A stretch of 64,000 nt of DNA. It comes from Neurospora crassa OR74A. Its lineage: Eukaryota > Ascomycota > Sordariomycetes > Sordariales > Sordariaceae. The DNA is taken from contig NC_026502.1 in the NCBI RefSeq assembly GCF_000182925.2, positions 4,278,001 through 4,342,000 on the forward strand. Reading direction: 5' to 3'. Both the position numbers and the translations under genes were made by a program. Positions 20,983-30,131 of this stretch are shown one piece after another. Below the pieces are notes generated by a model. The model was given only the letters and a program-made list of their open reading frames with translations, ran no database searches and was not told the DNA's origin. The number at the start of each line of letters is the position of its first letter. Position 1 is the stretch's first letter.

Positions 20983-22749
20983 TGGGAGACATGGAAAAGA
21001 ATGATCTGTATTTGATTTGGCTTTTTTTTATTTTCTGTTGCTCATTATCAGCGATGTGAACCCAAAGGGATGGGGTTTGGATTTTGCCGAGAAGACTGTC
21101 GACAAATTCCATGCGGAGGAGGTCGGTGCATAGCACAGAATACATTATTACAGGTAGTCTATGTAATCAGTTTGGTACTTCGATTATTGCATGTTGAACA
21201 GGGAAATTCGAGAGCTTTCAGGCCTTCCAAGAGGGAAACTGTCCTCCGTCTGAATTGATATGGGATAATGGAAAGGGGCACGGTTGTGACGCCACAGAAA
21301 CCTCCAATGAGTGTCCACCAAGACCTTCAAGATGATAAGAAGGTCTTTAGAATTTGGTAAAATACATGATAGGTAAGCCAAAGTCTGTTATAGAAACCCA
21401 CAAAAGCTCTGGCTTTGTTGCGCCAGACTGACGAACAAAGAAGGGCTAAATGGCATGGCATCTGGGTCTTAGAAGTTGGAATGGGACCTAAGCAGCCAGC
21501 CGACCGAGAGAGATTATCGCCAGGCAGACTGAGTTCATTGCGTCGTGCCAGCACCGGCGCTGATGATTACCAGTGCAGTTCTAGAGTCAGGTCACTCACT
21601 CACTAAGCTGCATCCCACCATGACTGTCTGGCTGCGATGGGCCTGAAACGCCTGCTAGAGAAAAAAAAAATTACGGTGAACGACGCAGTGGTGGTAAAAG
21701 TATCGATTGATTGTAAAAGAGAGAAAGTTAGAAAAGTACATTGTACCTAGGAAGAAAGAAGGGGGACTTGCGCCAAGAAAACGCCAAGAAGTGGTGATGG
21801 CTTCAACAGATAGGTAGGTATTCACATCAAGTTGCGTCAACCACCTTCATCTGGTGCCACCCCACTCCCCCTTTTGGTCTGGCAATTGGCATTGCTGGTC
21901 TTGCAACGAATGCCTGTCACACGATAATAGATTGGTGTGGCTACTCTACTGATGCTGTGCTCTTATTTGCCTACGAAATTTCACACTCGGTAGAGTAATG
22001 GCGCTTCATTTCCCCACGGACAAGCCGAACAAACTGTTCCATTCCTCTATCAAGTAGATCCAGATGGAATTCCCATTGACATGGCACTTATCCCCCTCGA
22101 TGCATTGTTCCCAGTAGAACTTGACACTCTTGATCAATTCATTGGTTTCTTTCTCTCAGGCTGTGTGTGGTCTGCCAATCGTGGATGACGACCTCAATAC
22201 TATCTTGGGCCTATATTATTTTAAGCCAGATCCGCCAAGGGTCTTCATCGGACGACAAGACTTCTGCTACAGGTTTGTCAAGCACCTCCATCGAAGCGGA
22301 TTGAGAGAGAAAGAAACCAGTTATTGGCTAAAAGAAATTTGAATCATCAAGGCAGCTCAACAAGGGCGGAACGCAACCACCATGGGTGGATAGGAATGAC
22401 AAGACGAAGCCTTTCCACGCCAAAGGGTTGACACCGATGGAGCGCTTCGGGGCCGAACGTTTCGGGGATGGGTCGTGGCACAATGTCAATACCAAAGAAT
22501 TAATGGTGTTTGGGCACTCGACCGTCATTTGCATGTTAGAGGAGCAAAGGAGCTCATGGAGGAAGAAGGGAAGGAAAAGCATCCAAGGGACAATGTGATT
22601 CCAATTACTCATCTCTCGCCTGACTACCGTGTACTCCATAACAATGTTTTCGTCAGTCCTATAATCCAATACTCGACAAACTCCAGCAATGAACAGTACA
22701 GGATCGATACTTCTTTCCATTTAACAGCCCCTTCTAATCATGTCGTCCT
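20983..22749. other. Intergenic stretch with possible coding remnants
   Basis: Mostly featureless. The segment 21994-22342 has protein-like reading frames (listed separately). Nothing else is supported. Confidence 0.45.
21994..22188 (+). other. Protein-like open segment, possible exon or remnant
   Basis: A frame open for 64 codons between stops reads as plausible protein, with P-F-L-Y-Q-V-D-P-D-G and I-P-L-D-A-L-F-P segments. A second frame continues downstream to 22342 after a pyrimidine-rich CAG at 22158. The two cannot be joined by an intron of normal length. It has no flanking gene structure, so it may be a decayed exon or chance. Confidence 0.2.
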
Positions 22750-23643
22750 TCAACCCAAAGCATAGACCGCGACCTCCACATCCGGAACCGCAGCGTCCTC
22801 CTTGCCGAACAGATCATCCCTATAAGCCGGATACGCCACCAACTTGTTCCCATCATCAATGACACTCAACGTCGTGAATCCCTCTCCAGGACCAAACTGG
22901 CCGCTCCAGCTTGAATGCACCTCATACGGCCCGCACAAGTCATCTTGGCTCTTCTCATGCTTGGGAGAGCGCGAGGCAGGCACATCGGGGCCGAGGGACT
23001 TGATGGAGAACGAGCAAGGGGTAGGAGCGAACGAGGGGCAATGAGTGTCGATGATGAAGGACCAGTCGCAGACCGTGTCGGCGTCGTCACAGTTTCGAGA
23101 AAGGGAGTGAATGGTCCAGGGATCGAATCTGCCGCAGGGATGGTCCTGATTCTGGGTGTCTGGCGATGAGTCGGTGGGAAGAGCGTCATCTGGAGATCCA
23201 TCGTCCTTGTTTGAGGAAGCATCATCTCCTGAGGAAGCTTCATCGCCAGAAGAATCTGTATCATTCGACGGAACTTCATCGTCGGATAGATCGGTGTGCT
23301 CCTCGGATGTGGTGGCAGCCGGGACCTCTGCAGTTTCGATCTCAAAAGCAGTTGCAGGAACAGTCACAGACTCGGCAGCGATGGTGGCAATGGTGACCTC
23401 CGCAGACGTTGAAGGGACATCTTCTGTGTTGCTAGGGTATAGGACTGGATAGATGGTTTCCTCAGCGAGGGCTGTGATCTCTACAGTGGTTGTTGCGATG
23501 GACCCAGCCCCGGTGAGATAACCCTCGGAGTAAGGAGGAAAGCCATGGTGGTAAGGACGATCATCGGGCGTGGGGAGAGGTTTACCGTGGCAAACATGAG
23601 AAGCGGCGAGGAGAAAAGTGAGAACGAGGCTTGTGTAAGGCAT
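22750..23643 (-). CDS. Secreted Ser/Thr/Asp-rich protein with cysteine-containing C-terminal domain
   Basis: A single coding exon of 297 residues. It starts with a clear signal peptide (about 20 residues, ending near H-G-K-P). A Thr/Val/Ala-rich region follows, then a Ser-Asp-rich acidic stretch (about residues 115-165) likely to be an extended, possibly O-glycosylated linker. The last 130 residues form a compact cysteine-bearing domain (C-G-R-F, N-C-D-D, C-D-W-S-F, H-C-P-S, L-C-G-P-Y), resembling uncharacterised secreted domains of Sordariales. The 5' leader has a probable intron at 23673-23737 (GTGAGC donor, GCTAAC branch, ACCAG acceptor), which supports the ATG at 23643. There is no GPI-signal-like tail. 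Function unknown; cell wall or extracellular. Confidence 0.72.
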   Translation of the reverse strand: MPYTSLVLTFLLAASHVCHGKPLPTPDDRPYHHGFPPYSEGYLTGAGSIATTTVEITALAEETIYPVLYPSNTEDVPSTSAEVTIATIAAESVTVPATAFEIETAEVPAATTSEEHTDLSDDEVPSNDTDSSGDEASSGDDASSNKDDGSPDDALPTDSSPDTQNQDHPCGRFDPWTIHSLSRNCDDADTVCDWSFIIDTHCPSFAPTPCSFSIKSLGPDVPASRSPKHEKSQDDLCGPYEVHSSWSGQFGPGEGFTTLSVIDDGNKLVAYPAYRDDLFGKEDAAVPDVEVAVYALG

Positions 23644-24572
23644 CGTGGCGGTTGTCGAATGAGACTGGGAAACTGGTAAAAGACACTGTTAGCTAACATG
23701 ATGGTGATGAAGTGGATGGAAAAATGGTCAAGCTCACCTCTCGGTAACTTTGGTGTTGTTGACGCGTCGATGCTCCGGGGATGAAAGGTTGTCACCAAGA
23801 AAGCGCAAGTGGATACAAAACCAAGAAAAGCGTGAATAATGCCCAAGCAATGTGATACGTAGTGATGTGGTTTCAGAGCAAAGACGATGTTGTGCAAAAA
23901 GAAGCAATGTGGCTGATGGATCCAGACGGAGTGAGTGAAGGGAGAGGATGGGAATCCGAAAGAGTTTAAATGGCCGCTTGATGGGCTCAGAGTTGTCGCC
24001 TTCAACTATGTGCTCCTTCCTTACACACCAGCTCGTGACAGACAAGAGGAGTGGATTTCCAACTCTCTACACCCGCTGCTAGTACCTAGCTGAGTCGTGC
24101 TACAGAAAAGGAAAGTGCGGCTTCGGGGGTACAAGCATCCACATGAGCAATGCGCGGGTGCAACTTCCACTACTTGGATACAACTGAAAGTCAATGAAAT
24201 CACTCGTGGCCGACCTCAGTTCTTGTGAGCACCCTCGTGACTCCTGGATGTGGATGTGGAAGTTGACGCTGACGTTACGTAGTATCTGCTCGGCCCTGGT
24301 TTCCATGTCCTGCCTTCGTGTGCTTGTGGAAATAACCAAAGTGCTCTGGGCCGAATTGTCCAACGGGACAGAATTGGACAAGTCCGACACAAGAGTTGCC
24401 ACTGACTTCTTTGAACACAAAGTGACAGAACGACGTGTTGAGCAAACAAGTGTATTTACGTCAAGTAAAAGTATGAACAAGAAGAGAACAATAAGTATAG
24501 TATGTACATGAATCCACATCCACCTCATCAACCATCTACTACTAAGAACTCCCCTGCTGCATCTGCAACAGC
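23644..24572. other. Intergenic gap between two minus-strand secreted-protein genes
   Basis: It contains the leader and 65 nt leader intron of the upstream neighbour, and the 3' region of the lyase gene. Antisense-like frames at 23734-24045 and 24100-24582 have no domain signature. Confidence 0.5.
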
Positions 24573-25853
24573 TTAGTAGCACTGCGAGTACCAGTCATTG
24601 ACCTTGTTGCACTTGTACGGGGAAGCGCAAGCCGTGCAGCCAGAGAAGCCCTTACCACCGCACTGGGCGTACCGAGCCGCAGTGCACGAGCCAGCCGAGG
24701 TGGTGGCAGCAGGAGCGGCGCTGGATTTACGAGTGCAGGTCTTAGTTCCAGCCTTGGAGGTGGTGACAGCAGGAGCGGCGCTGGCGCTGGTCACGGCAGC
24801 GACGGTGGTAGAAGAGGAGGCAGAGGAGGTGGAAGGCTTGACGGGGGCAGCGCTGCTGGTGACGGCAGCAACAGTGGTAGAAGAGGAAGTCGACGAGGTG
24901 GAAGGCTTGACGGGGGCGACGCTGGCAGAAGAGGTGGAAGGCTTGACGGGGACGGCGCTGCTGCTGCTGGGGGCGCTGGGTGTGCCGGGGTTGGAGGAGG
25001 AAGAGCCTGAGACGCAAGTGTTAGTCTTAGAGGTGCTGACCTAGGAGAGGTGGGAAGGAGTTGACGTACCAGGACCAGCAACGGAAGTGGTGATGCTGCC
25101 GCTCTCAATGTAAACACCCGAAAAGTAAAAGTCCTCAGTGGCATCCGCATAACCGTCACGGGGAAGCTCGAGAACACCGACGTGCCAGTCAGCACCGTTG
25201 CTGCTGGTGCCGGCAGCCTGGGGAGCAATAACCTGGGTAAGGGCATCGCTGCCGGTAGAGTGCCAGAAACCGACAGTGTTGGCGTCAAAGTCGATCTCGT
25301 AGGCAACGTTGTGCCACACGTCGGCGTCCCAGTTGACGCTCCACTTGGTCTGGCCACCGATGCACCACCTCAGCAGGGGATCCGAGGTGCCAGCGGCGCC
25401 CGACTGCCAGCCCGACTTGAGCTCGGTGAAGTGGCTCTCGAAGAAGGCGATCTGGTGCTCGCGGGTGAGGGCAGGGGCGTTGGTGTCCTTGCGCATGAGG
25501 GAGAAGTGGTAGAAGACCTTGCCCTTGTTGATGGCGGCCGTGGTCTGGGGGATCAGCTCGGTACGGCGCATGGTCTGGCCGTTCCAGAAGGCCGTCTTGT
25601 CGAGGGTGATCTTGGCACCCTGGCTGGAGCCCGAGTCGGCCGGGTTCTTGAAGCTGGGCGAGAGGTTGACGTAGGAGGTGACCTCGGACGGACCGTGGAT
25701 GTAGTACTGGTAAGGGCCGACCTGGCTGCTCCAAGACCACTTGCTGAGGTCGGTGGCGGAGGTAAGGTCGTTGAAGCGGCCATCCCAGAGAATGGAGCCG
25801 GCAGAGACGGACAGGGCCTGGGCCACGAGGCCAGAGAGAAGCGTGAACTTCAT
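24573..25853 (-). CDS. Secreted glucuronan lyase (polysaccharide lyase family 20) with C-terminal CBM1
   Basis: Exons 25070-25853 and 24573-25006 on the minus strand encode 405 residues. The 63 nt intron has a GTACGT donor and an ACTAAC branch. Residues 1-19 form a signal peptide. The catalytic domain (about 20-260) begins I-L-W-D-G-R-F-N-D and carries M-R-R-T-E-L-I-P-Q and H-Q-I-A-F-F-E-S-H segments that I recognise from the Trichoderma endo-beta-1,4-glucuronan lyase family. A Ser/Thr/Pro linker with three copies of a V-K-P-S-T-S-S unit leads to a CBM1 cellulose-binding module, with Q-C-G-G-K-G and a terminal Y-S-Q-C-Y. The enzyme is expected to cleave polyglucuronate by beta-elimination outside the cell. 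The start is the Met before the signal peptide; in-frame codons further upstream read through a CAC repeat in the leader. Confidence 0.9.
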
Positions 25854-25916
25854 GGTGGTAGTGGTGGCGGGGTGATGGTGGTGGTGGTGAGGATGGCTTG
25901 GTGGTGAGGATGGCTT

Positions 25917-25948
25917 GGTGGTGGTGGTGGTGGTGGTGGTGGTGGTGG
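25917..25948. repeat. (GGT)n microsatellite in the lyase leader
   Basis: About eleven GGT units just upstream of the lyase start; further degenerate copies lie between 25855 and 25916. Confidence 0.85.
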
Positions 25949-26534
25949 AAGACAAGACACTCCAGGGAAACATGGCGGGAAGCCAATCGATCTTATAGCA
26001 ATTGACTTGCATGACAAAGTGGTATCGCGTCACCCCTTTTTTTGGTCATTCATCATGATGGAGGCTCAATCTACCTTGTTCTTCCGGGGTTGCCATTCCC
26101 GGGTCCCTGGGCTGGACGAGCCGAGGTGGTGGTGCTGGTTGGGGAGAGCAGGCCATGACTGGTGGTGCCGAGATTGAAGGCGCAATGCTTGTTACGCTCC
26201 CTGGTCAGGTTCAAGCTGCCTATGGTCAAGCAAGACATCGCAATGGCGGGCCGTTCGGAGCTCGATGTGACGCTATTCAGGGACAAAGGTCGATGAGGTT
26301 ACATTGTCGCGGAGGAAGGCCGGAAGGAGAGGTCGCAGGGAAGTGCTGAATGAGGAAAATAGCGGAGGCCAAGTCGGTGGAGGCGGCGGCTGCCCTTCCC
26401 GACCCGCTGAAAGAAGCCCTGAAGAAGCCCCCAAGCCCCACCATAAGGTCACTCAGTGAAACACTCGTTAAACGCCAACCGAGCTGTTGGTCAGAGCTTT
26501 TTTTCCTGTTTTTTTCTGTTTCTGTTTCTTCGTT

Positions 26535-26584
26535 CGACCCGGATAAAGCGACTGTGCGCGATTCCAAACAGCCTGTGTGGGCCA
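26535..26584. repeat. Left arm of a 50 bp inverted repeat
   Basis: The segment beginning CGACCCGGATAAAGCG matches, in reverse complement, the segment 26896-26946. The first 23 positions are identical and about 44 of 50 match by eye. The arms enclose 311 bp that include telomere-like repeats. Confidence 0.7.
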
Positions 26585-26611
26585 AGGCACATGTCACCTC
26601 CGGCAACCTAG

Positions 26612-26668
26612 ATTAGTGGTTAGGGTTAGTGGTTAGGATTAGGTGTTAGGGTTAGGCGTTAGGGTTAG
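26612..26668 (+). repeat. Interstitial telomere-like repeat array
   Basis: Eight to nine degenerate units of TTAGGG type, with three exact TTAGGG copies interspersed with TTAGTGG, TTAGGA, TTAGGTG and TTAGGCG. Filamentous fungal telomeres are TTAGGG arrays, so this is an internal telomeric sequence. Confidence 0.75.
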
Positions 26669-26895
26669 TTCCGGGGGTGTAGGGGGCCGGTGAGAGGCCC
26701 CATCGTGTAAATGAAAGTTCAACGCTTTAGAAAAAGGTGGTTTTGAGCTCTTGTTGTCGTTGTCAAGACAATGACATATGGTGGTAACCTTAGTAGTGAC
26801 TTTGGTAGTAACCTTGGTGGTAACTTGCGGTCGCGAAAGTTGGCGCGACAGGTGCCAAGCTTTGGGTCTTGGCTGAGCTTGGCTCTCAACTTGTA

Positions 26896-26946
26896 TGGAC
26901 CCACACAGGCCATATGGAATCGAGCACAGTCGCTTTATCCGGGTCG
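26896..26946. repeat. Right arm of a 50 bp inverted repeat
   Basis: Reverse complement of 26535-26584 with about six differences, concentrated in its middle. Confidence 0.7.
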
Positions 26947-27187
26947 TCTTCGTTCCTCCTTCCCGCGCGCACAACTCCGTCAATTTCCTTCTGATTTGTT
27001 TCACATCTCCTCTGGTCCTGGACAATGTCACCTGTTTCGACGCGCGCGCTTCGAGGAAACAACCCAATCCATCGGATACGATAATCATATTAACCACACT
27101 CAAATAACCGACGTCCGCGATCCGATCAGTTGCCTGTCACATGTCATGTCATCGACAACTGAAGTCAGGATAAAGTCCAATACTGAG

Positions 27188-27197
27188 CCCTAACCCT
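27188..27197 (-). repeat. Short telomere-like seed in opposite orientation
   Basis: CCCTAACCCT, the complement of the telomere motif, facing the array at 26612-26668 across about 520 bp. Too short to stand alone, but notable with its partner. Confidence 0.4.
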
Positions 27198-27209
27198 CGC
27201 CCATCCCTA

Positions 27210-27239
27210 TCACCACCATCACCACCACCACCACCACCA
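27210..27239. repeat. (CAC)n / (TGG)n microsatellite at a stop codon
   Basis: The repeat spans the end of the sulfotransferase-fold gene and encodes its terminal Trp run and stop (TGA from the interrupted unit). Confidence 0.85.
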
Positions 27240-28415
27240 GGCAAACAAGACCAAAGAGTTGAGGCCCCCCACGAGAATGAGGAACAACAAGTTGATAAAG
27301 GCCCTCTCCACCCACCGCTTGTTACATTGCTCTTCTCTTGCTTTCCAACCACCAGCAGCCGCATTGGCATGAGGAAAGGACATGTCTGGTATTTCCTTGC
27401 CAAGGAACTGGCAGAGCGGTCCCCAGCCGTCTTCGATATACCACTCCAGCAATCTGTCGGGCGGAACTAGTCCTCGGATCATGTTGCAATGATCTGTTTG
27501 TTTCGAGTTAACATTGTTGAGTGGCACTGCATGTGGAAGTCCAAGACAACACAACTCACCTCTCCAAACCCACATCCCTCCTCCCCCTCTCACCACTCTG
27601 CCCAACTCCCCGTAACCACCAACACATCTAAACAGTGACGGCCACAGAAACCGTTCATACACATGCCACGCCCAGAAACACTCCCGATCCAACCAACCCG
27701 CAATCCAAAACCCCCAACTCTCATTCGCCCTGATGATTGTCTTCACCAACGACTCCTGCCATTTGTCTTCGTCCCTTCGCATATTCAACACCACCTTGGC
27801 TTCGGGGTAAGCAGCAATCAACTCTGCAGCAAACACGGAAGCCGGCGCATCTGTCACGGCCTGGCAATGGCCCAGAAACTCCTCAAAGTCCGTTCTCATT
27901 ATCACCGGCTGGGACTGGGAGTGGTCACCGGGAACAGGGTAGAACTTCTTCCTCGCCAGTCTTACCCAACCGGGAGAGTAACAGAGATCGGAAGGGTCGT
28001 AAACAATGTCCCAGCCGTGGTAAACGTGCGAATACCCGAGGTGGGAGAGAGCTTGGGCGAGCGACTCGGTGCCGGTGCGGGGAAAGCCGACGCAGATGAT
28101 GCGCATGGGGCGGAATGGGTCCCGGACTCGTGGCGGAGGGGGGTTTGGAAGGCGGTAGACGTGTTCGAGGAGGGTCCAAATGGGATTGCTGAGGGGGAGA
28201 GAGGGCAAGGTGGTGAAGAGAGTGTGGATGGCCGTAATGAGGGAAGACGGGGTCATGGAGGACGGCGAACTTCTCGGTGAGTTTGAAGCCACACCGGTCT
28301 TGTCGTTCAGATCATGGTGAGTGTCATGGTTGCTGGAGGCCTCAGGGCTGTTGACTTTGTCCCGCGGCTCGGGCCGGACCTTCAGCTGACGACCATCGGG
28401 GAGGGCAATTGCCAT
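27219..28415 (-). CDS. Sulfotransferase-fold (P-loop) membrane protein with poly-Trp tail
   Basis: Exons 27560-28415 and 27219-27493 on the minus strand encode 376 residues. The 66 nt intron (GTGAGT donor, GTTAACTC branch, AACAG acceptor) has no stop and is divisible by three. A disordered N-terminus of about 80 residues precedes a P-loop-like V-G-F-P-R-T-G-T-E-S motif, the 5'-phosphosulfate loop of the fungal Sulfotransfer_4 family; a D-A-P-A motif and a K-V-V-L-N-M-R-R strand follow, as in that family. The C-terminus is a hydrophobic span ending in six Trp encoded by a (TGG)n microsatellite. The frame opens at a TTG; the first ATG is 28415. Members are usually annotated only as P-loop proteins, and the donor and acceptor are unknown. 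Confidence 0.8.
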   Translation of the reverse strand: MAIALPDGRQLKVRPEPRDKVNSPEASSNHDTHHDLNDKTGVASNSPRSSPSSMTPSSLITAIHTLFTTLPSLPLSNPIWTLLEHVYRLPNPPPPRVRDPFRPMRIICVGFPRTGTESLAQALSHLGYSHVYHGWDIVYDPSDLCYSPGWVRLARKKFYPVPGDHSQSQPVIMRTDFEEFLGHCQAVTDAPASVFAAELIAAYPEAKVVLNMRRDEDKWQESLVKTIIRANESWGFWIAGWLDRECFWAWHVYERFLWPSLFRCVGGYGELGRVVRGGGGMWVWRGELCCLGLPHAVPLNNVNSKQTDHCNMIRGLVPPDRLLEWYIEDGWGPLCQFLGKEIPDMSFPHANAAAGGWKAREEQCNKRWVERAFINLLFLILVGGLNSLVLFAWWWWWW

Positions 28416-29111
28416 GGTTTTTGGTGCTACTGACAAAATGCAGGCAAAGGTAAGGAGCTAATGATCGTATCAAATCTCAGTCAATTGAGGCAATCCGGGA
28501 GCCGCTTGCGCTTTATCTTCTTTGTTCTTTCCATACTCCCAGCCATGTCCAGATGGTTCCCAATCGGAGTATCTCCATTGACTTCATTGCCTGAATGGCA
28601 CAACCAACCGCCAGGGTTACGCAACTAACAAGCTCATCGGGACCTATAAATGAGCTCATATCGCGGCTATTTGTTGTATTCATCACAATGAATCCTGGTT
28701 CGCCTTAAAAGCCTCTATTATAGGAGGCAGTCGCAAACTCCCACGGACCAACTTACCAACGACGTGGCTCGGATCTCGGCAGACAATTCCCCATGGGGTA
28801 GGCCCGATATCGCCTGCATAGACGGGAAACTCCGGCTCTTGCAATCGGTACTTGTGTGGTTGGGATGTCGTGGTCAAAGACTGAACAACCAAGGAACACA
28901 GCATTGAGGCTCAAACGGTTGTACAACCCTGTCTACCATTAACCACGCTGTGTACGTTAAGACTGATATATCTGTCACATTGGCTCGGTATCTTGCTTAC
29001 AAGTCACACATGGCATAAATGCGAGGAGCACGGCAGATCTCTGACCTCCCATTTCTGCGCACAACCTATCATCTGAACACAACACAAAAAAAGCCGTCTT
29101 CGAGTTTCCGT
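28416..29111. other. Intergenic gap with a short candidate reading frame
   Basis: A true ATG at 28904 (minus) opens 73 codons to 28683, with a plausible sequence and a GTAAGT donor after about 48 codons. No motif and no confirmed second exon, so it is only a weak candidate. The rest is promoter and 3' flank. Confidence 0.3.
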
Positions 29112-30131
29112 TCACTCACTCTGCTTCAAACTCTCCACATACTCCCCAACCAGCCCGTCCACCCCCTCATCAACCACCAACCCCAACTCGCCCACCGCCC
29201 TACTTGTATCAAAATTCGTCGGCCAGCTCCTCAACACCTTTTCCAGTCCCTCATCCCTCTTTTCCTTGACCAGCCCCAGTTTCTCCTTCCCTCCGTACTT
29301 CTCCAGCGCATCCAACAACTCCTGCACACTGACACTAATGCCCGGGAAATTGACACTCCTCCTATGCTCCGGCAACTTATCACTATCCATCTCCAACACC
29401 CTGACCAAATTCTCCGCAATCGTCGACGGGCTCGACAAGTACGACCTAAAGCTCCGATCCTCAATCGGCACCACGCACTCTTTTCCCGCCAACGGCTCCC
29501 TAATAATGCCCGACAAGAAACTTGACGCAGCCGCCGTTGGTTTACCCGGTCGCACCGAGATAGTAGGGAAGCGCACGACAAAGCCCACGATATATCCCTT
29601 GCGATGCAAATCGTTGATGTACGTCTCCATCATCAACTTGTGCGCGCCGTATGTGCTTTGCGGGGTGGGCGTGACGTCGTCTGTTACGACGGCGGGTAAG
29701 GGTTGGCCGTAGACTGCTTGCGAACTGCTGTATATCACTCGTGTGCCGGGGGCTTGGGTGCGGATTTCGTCGAGCAATAAGCGCACGGAGTCGACGTTGA
29801 CTTTGAGAGATAACTCGAAATTCGCCTCAGAGCCGGCGGACATGATGCCGTGGAAGATGAAGACTGCGGATAACTGTGCGCCGTCTTGGAGGGTGGAGGA
29901 AATGAGGGAGGAGACGAAAGAGGGGGAGGTGATGTCGCCTTGGATGGGGATGACGTTTTGAAGCCGGTCGGCGGGGATGGAGGAAGAGGCGGAGGGGACG
30001 ATGGGAGGCGCGAGGTCGGTTAGGTAGATGATGTGTTGGGAGTAGTTAGGGTCGCGGAGGAGGCGGGTGGCGAGGAGGGGGCCGACGAGACCGCCGGCGC
30101 CGGTGATGAGGATGGATTTGCGGGCGGACAT
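29112..30131 (-). CDS. Extended short-chain dehydrogenase, D-erythronate dehydrogenase (DenD)-like
   Basis: A single exon of 339 residues, the usual length for extended SDR enzymes. The N-terminal Rossmann motif is G-A-G-G-L-V-G; an acidic T-D-L-A at the end of the second strand and a G-D-I-T downstream favour NAD. The catalytic set is visible as S-S-S-Q-A-V-Y-G and Y-G-A-H-K (about residues 134-165). A V-R-P-G-K-P-T-A-A-A-S-S-F segment followed by G-I-I-R-E-P-L-A-G matches the DenD/nucleoside-sugar epimerase-like subgroup, whose bacterial members oxidise D-erythronate at C2. The fungal substrate is untested. The ATG at 30131 is preceded by a GGT-repeat leader. Cytosolic by lack of any signal. 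Confidence 0.88.
   Translation of the reverse strand: MSARKSILITGAGGLVGPLLATRLLRDPNYSQHIIYLTDLAPPIVPSASSSIPADRLQNVIPIQGDITSPSFVSSLISSTLQDGAQLSAVFIFHGIMSAGSEANFELSLKVNVDSVRLLLDEIRTQAPGTRVIYSSSQAVYGQPLPAVVTDDVTPTPQSTYGAHKLMMETYINDLHRKGYIVGFVVRFPTISVRPGKPTAAASSFLSGIIREPLAGKECVVPIEDRSFRSYLSSPSTIAENLVRVLEMDSDKLPEHRRSVNFPGISVSVQELLDALEKYGGKEKLGLVKEKRDEGLEKVLRSWPTNFDTSRAVGELGLVVDEGVDGLVGEYVESLKQSE

Larger units (their letters stand above)
25854..27218. other. Intergenic region carrying repeats
   Basis: Its left part is the lyase promoter, with a GGT microsatellite. Its right part (26535-27197) holds an inverted repeat and telomere-like sequence, listed separately. Open frames here are short and lack motifs. 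Confidence 0.55.

Noticed and set aside
25182-25907. 241-codon frame antisense to the glucuronan lyase
   Set aside because: Antisense shadow of a C-ending coding exon.
26535-27197. Telomere-like patch as a true chromosome end
   Set aside because: Only about nine degenerate units, with genes continuing on both sides; at most an interstitial remnant.
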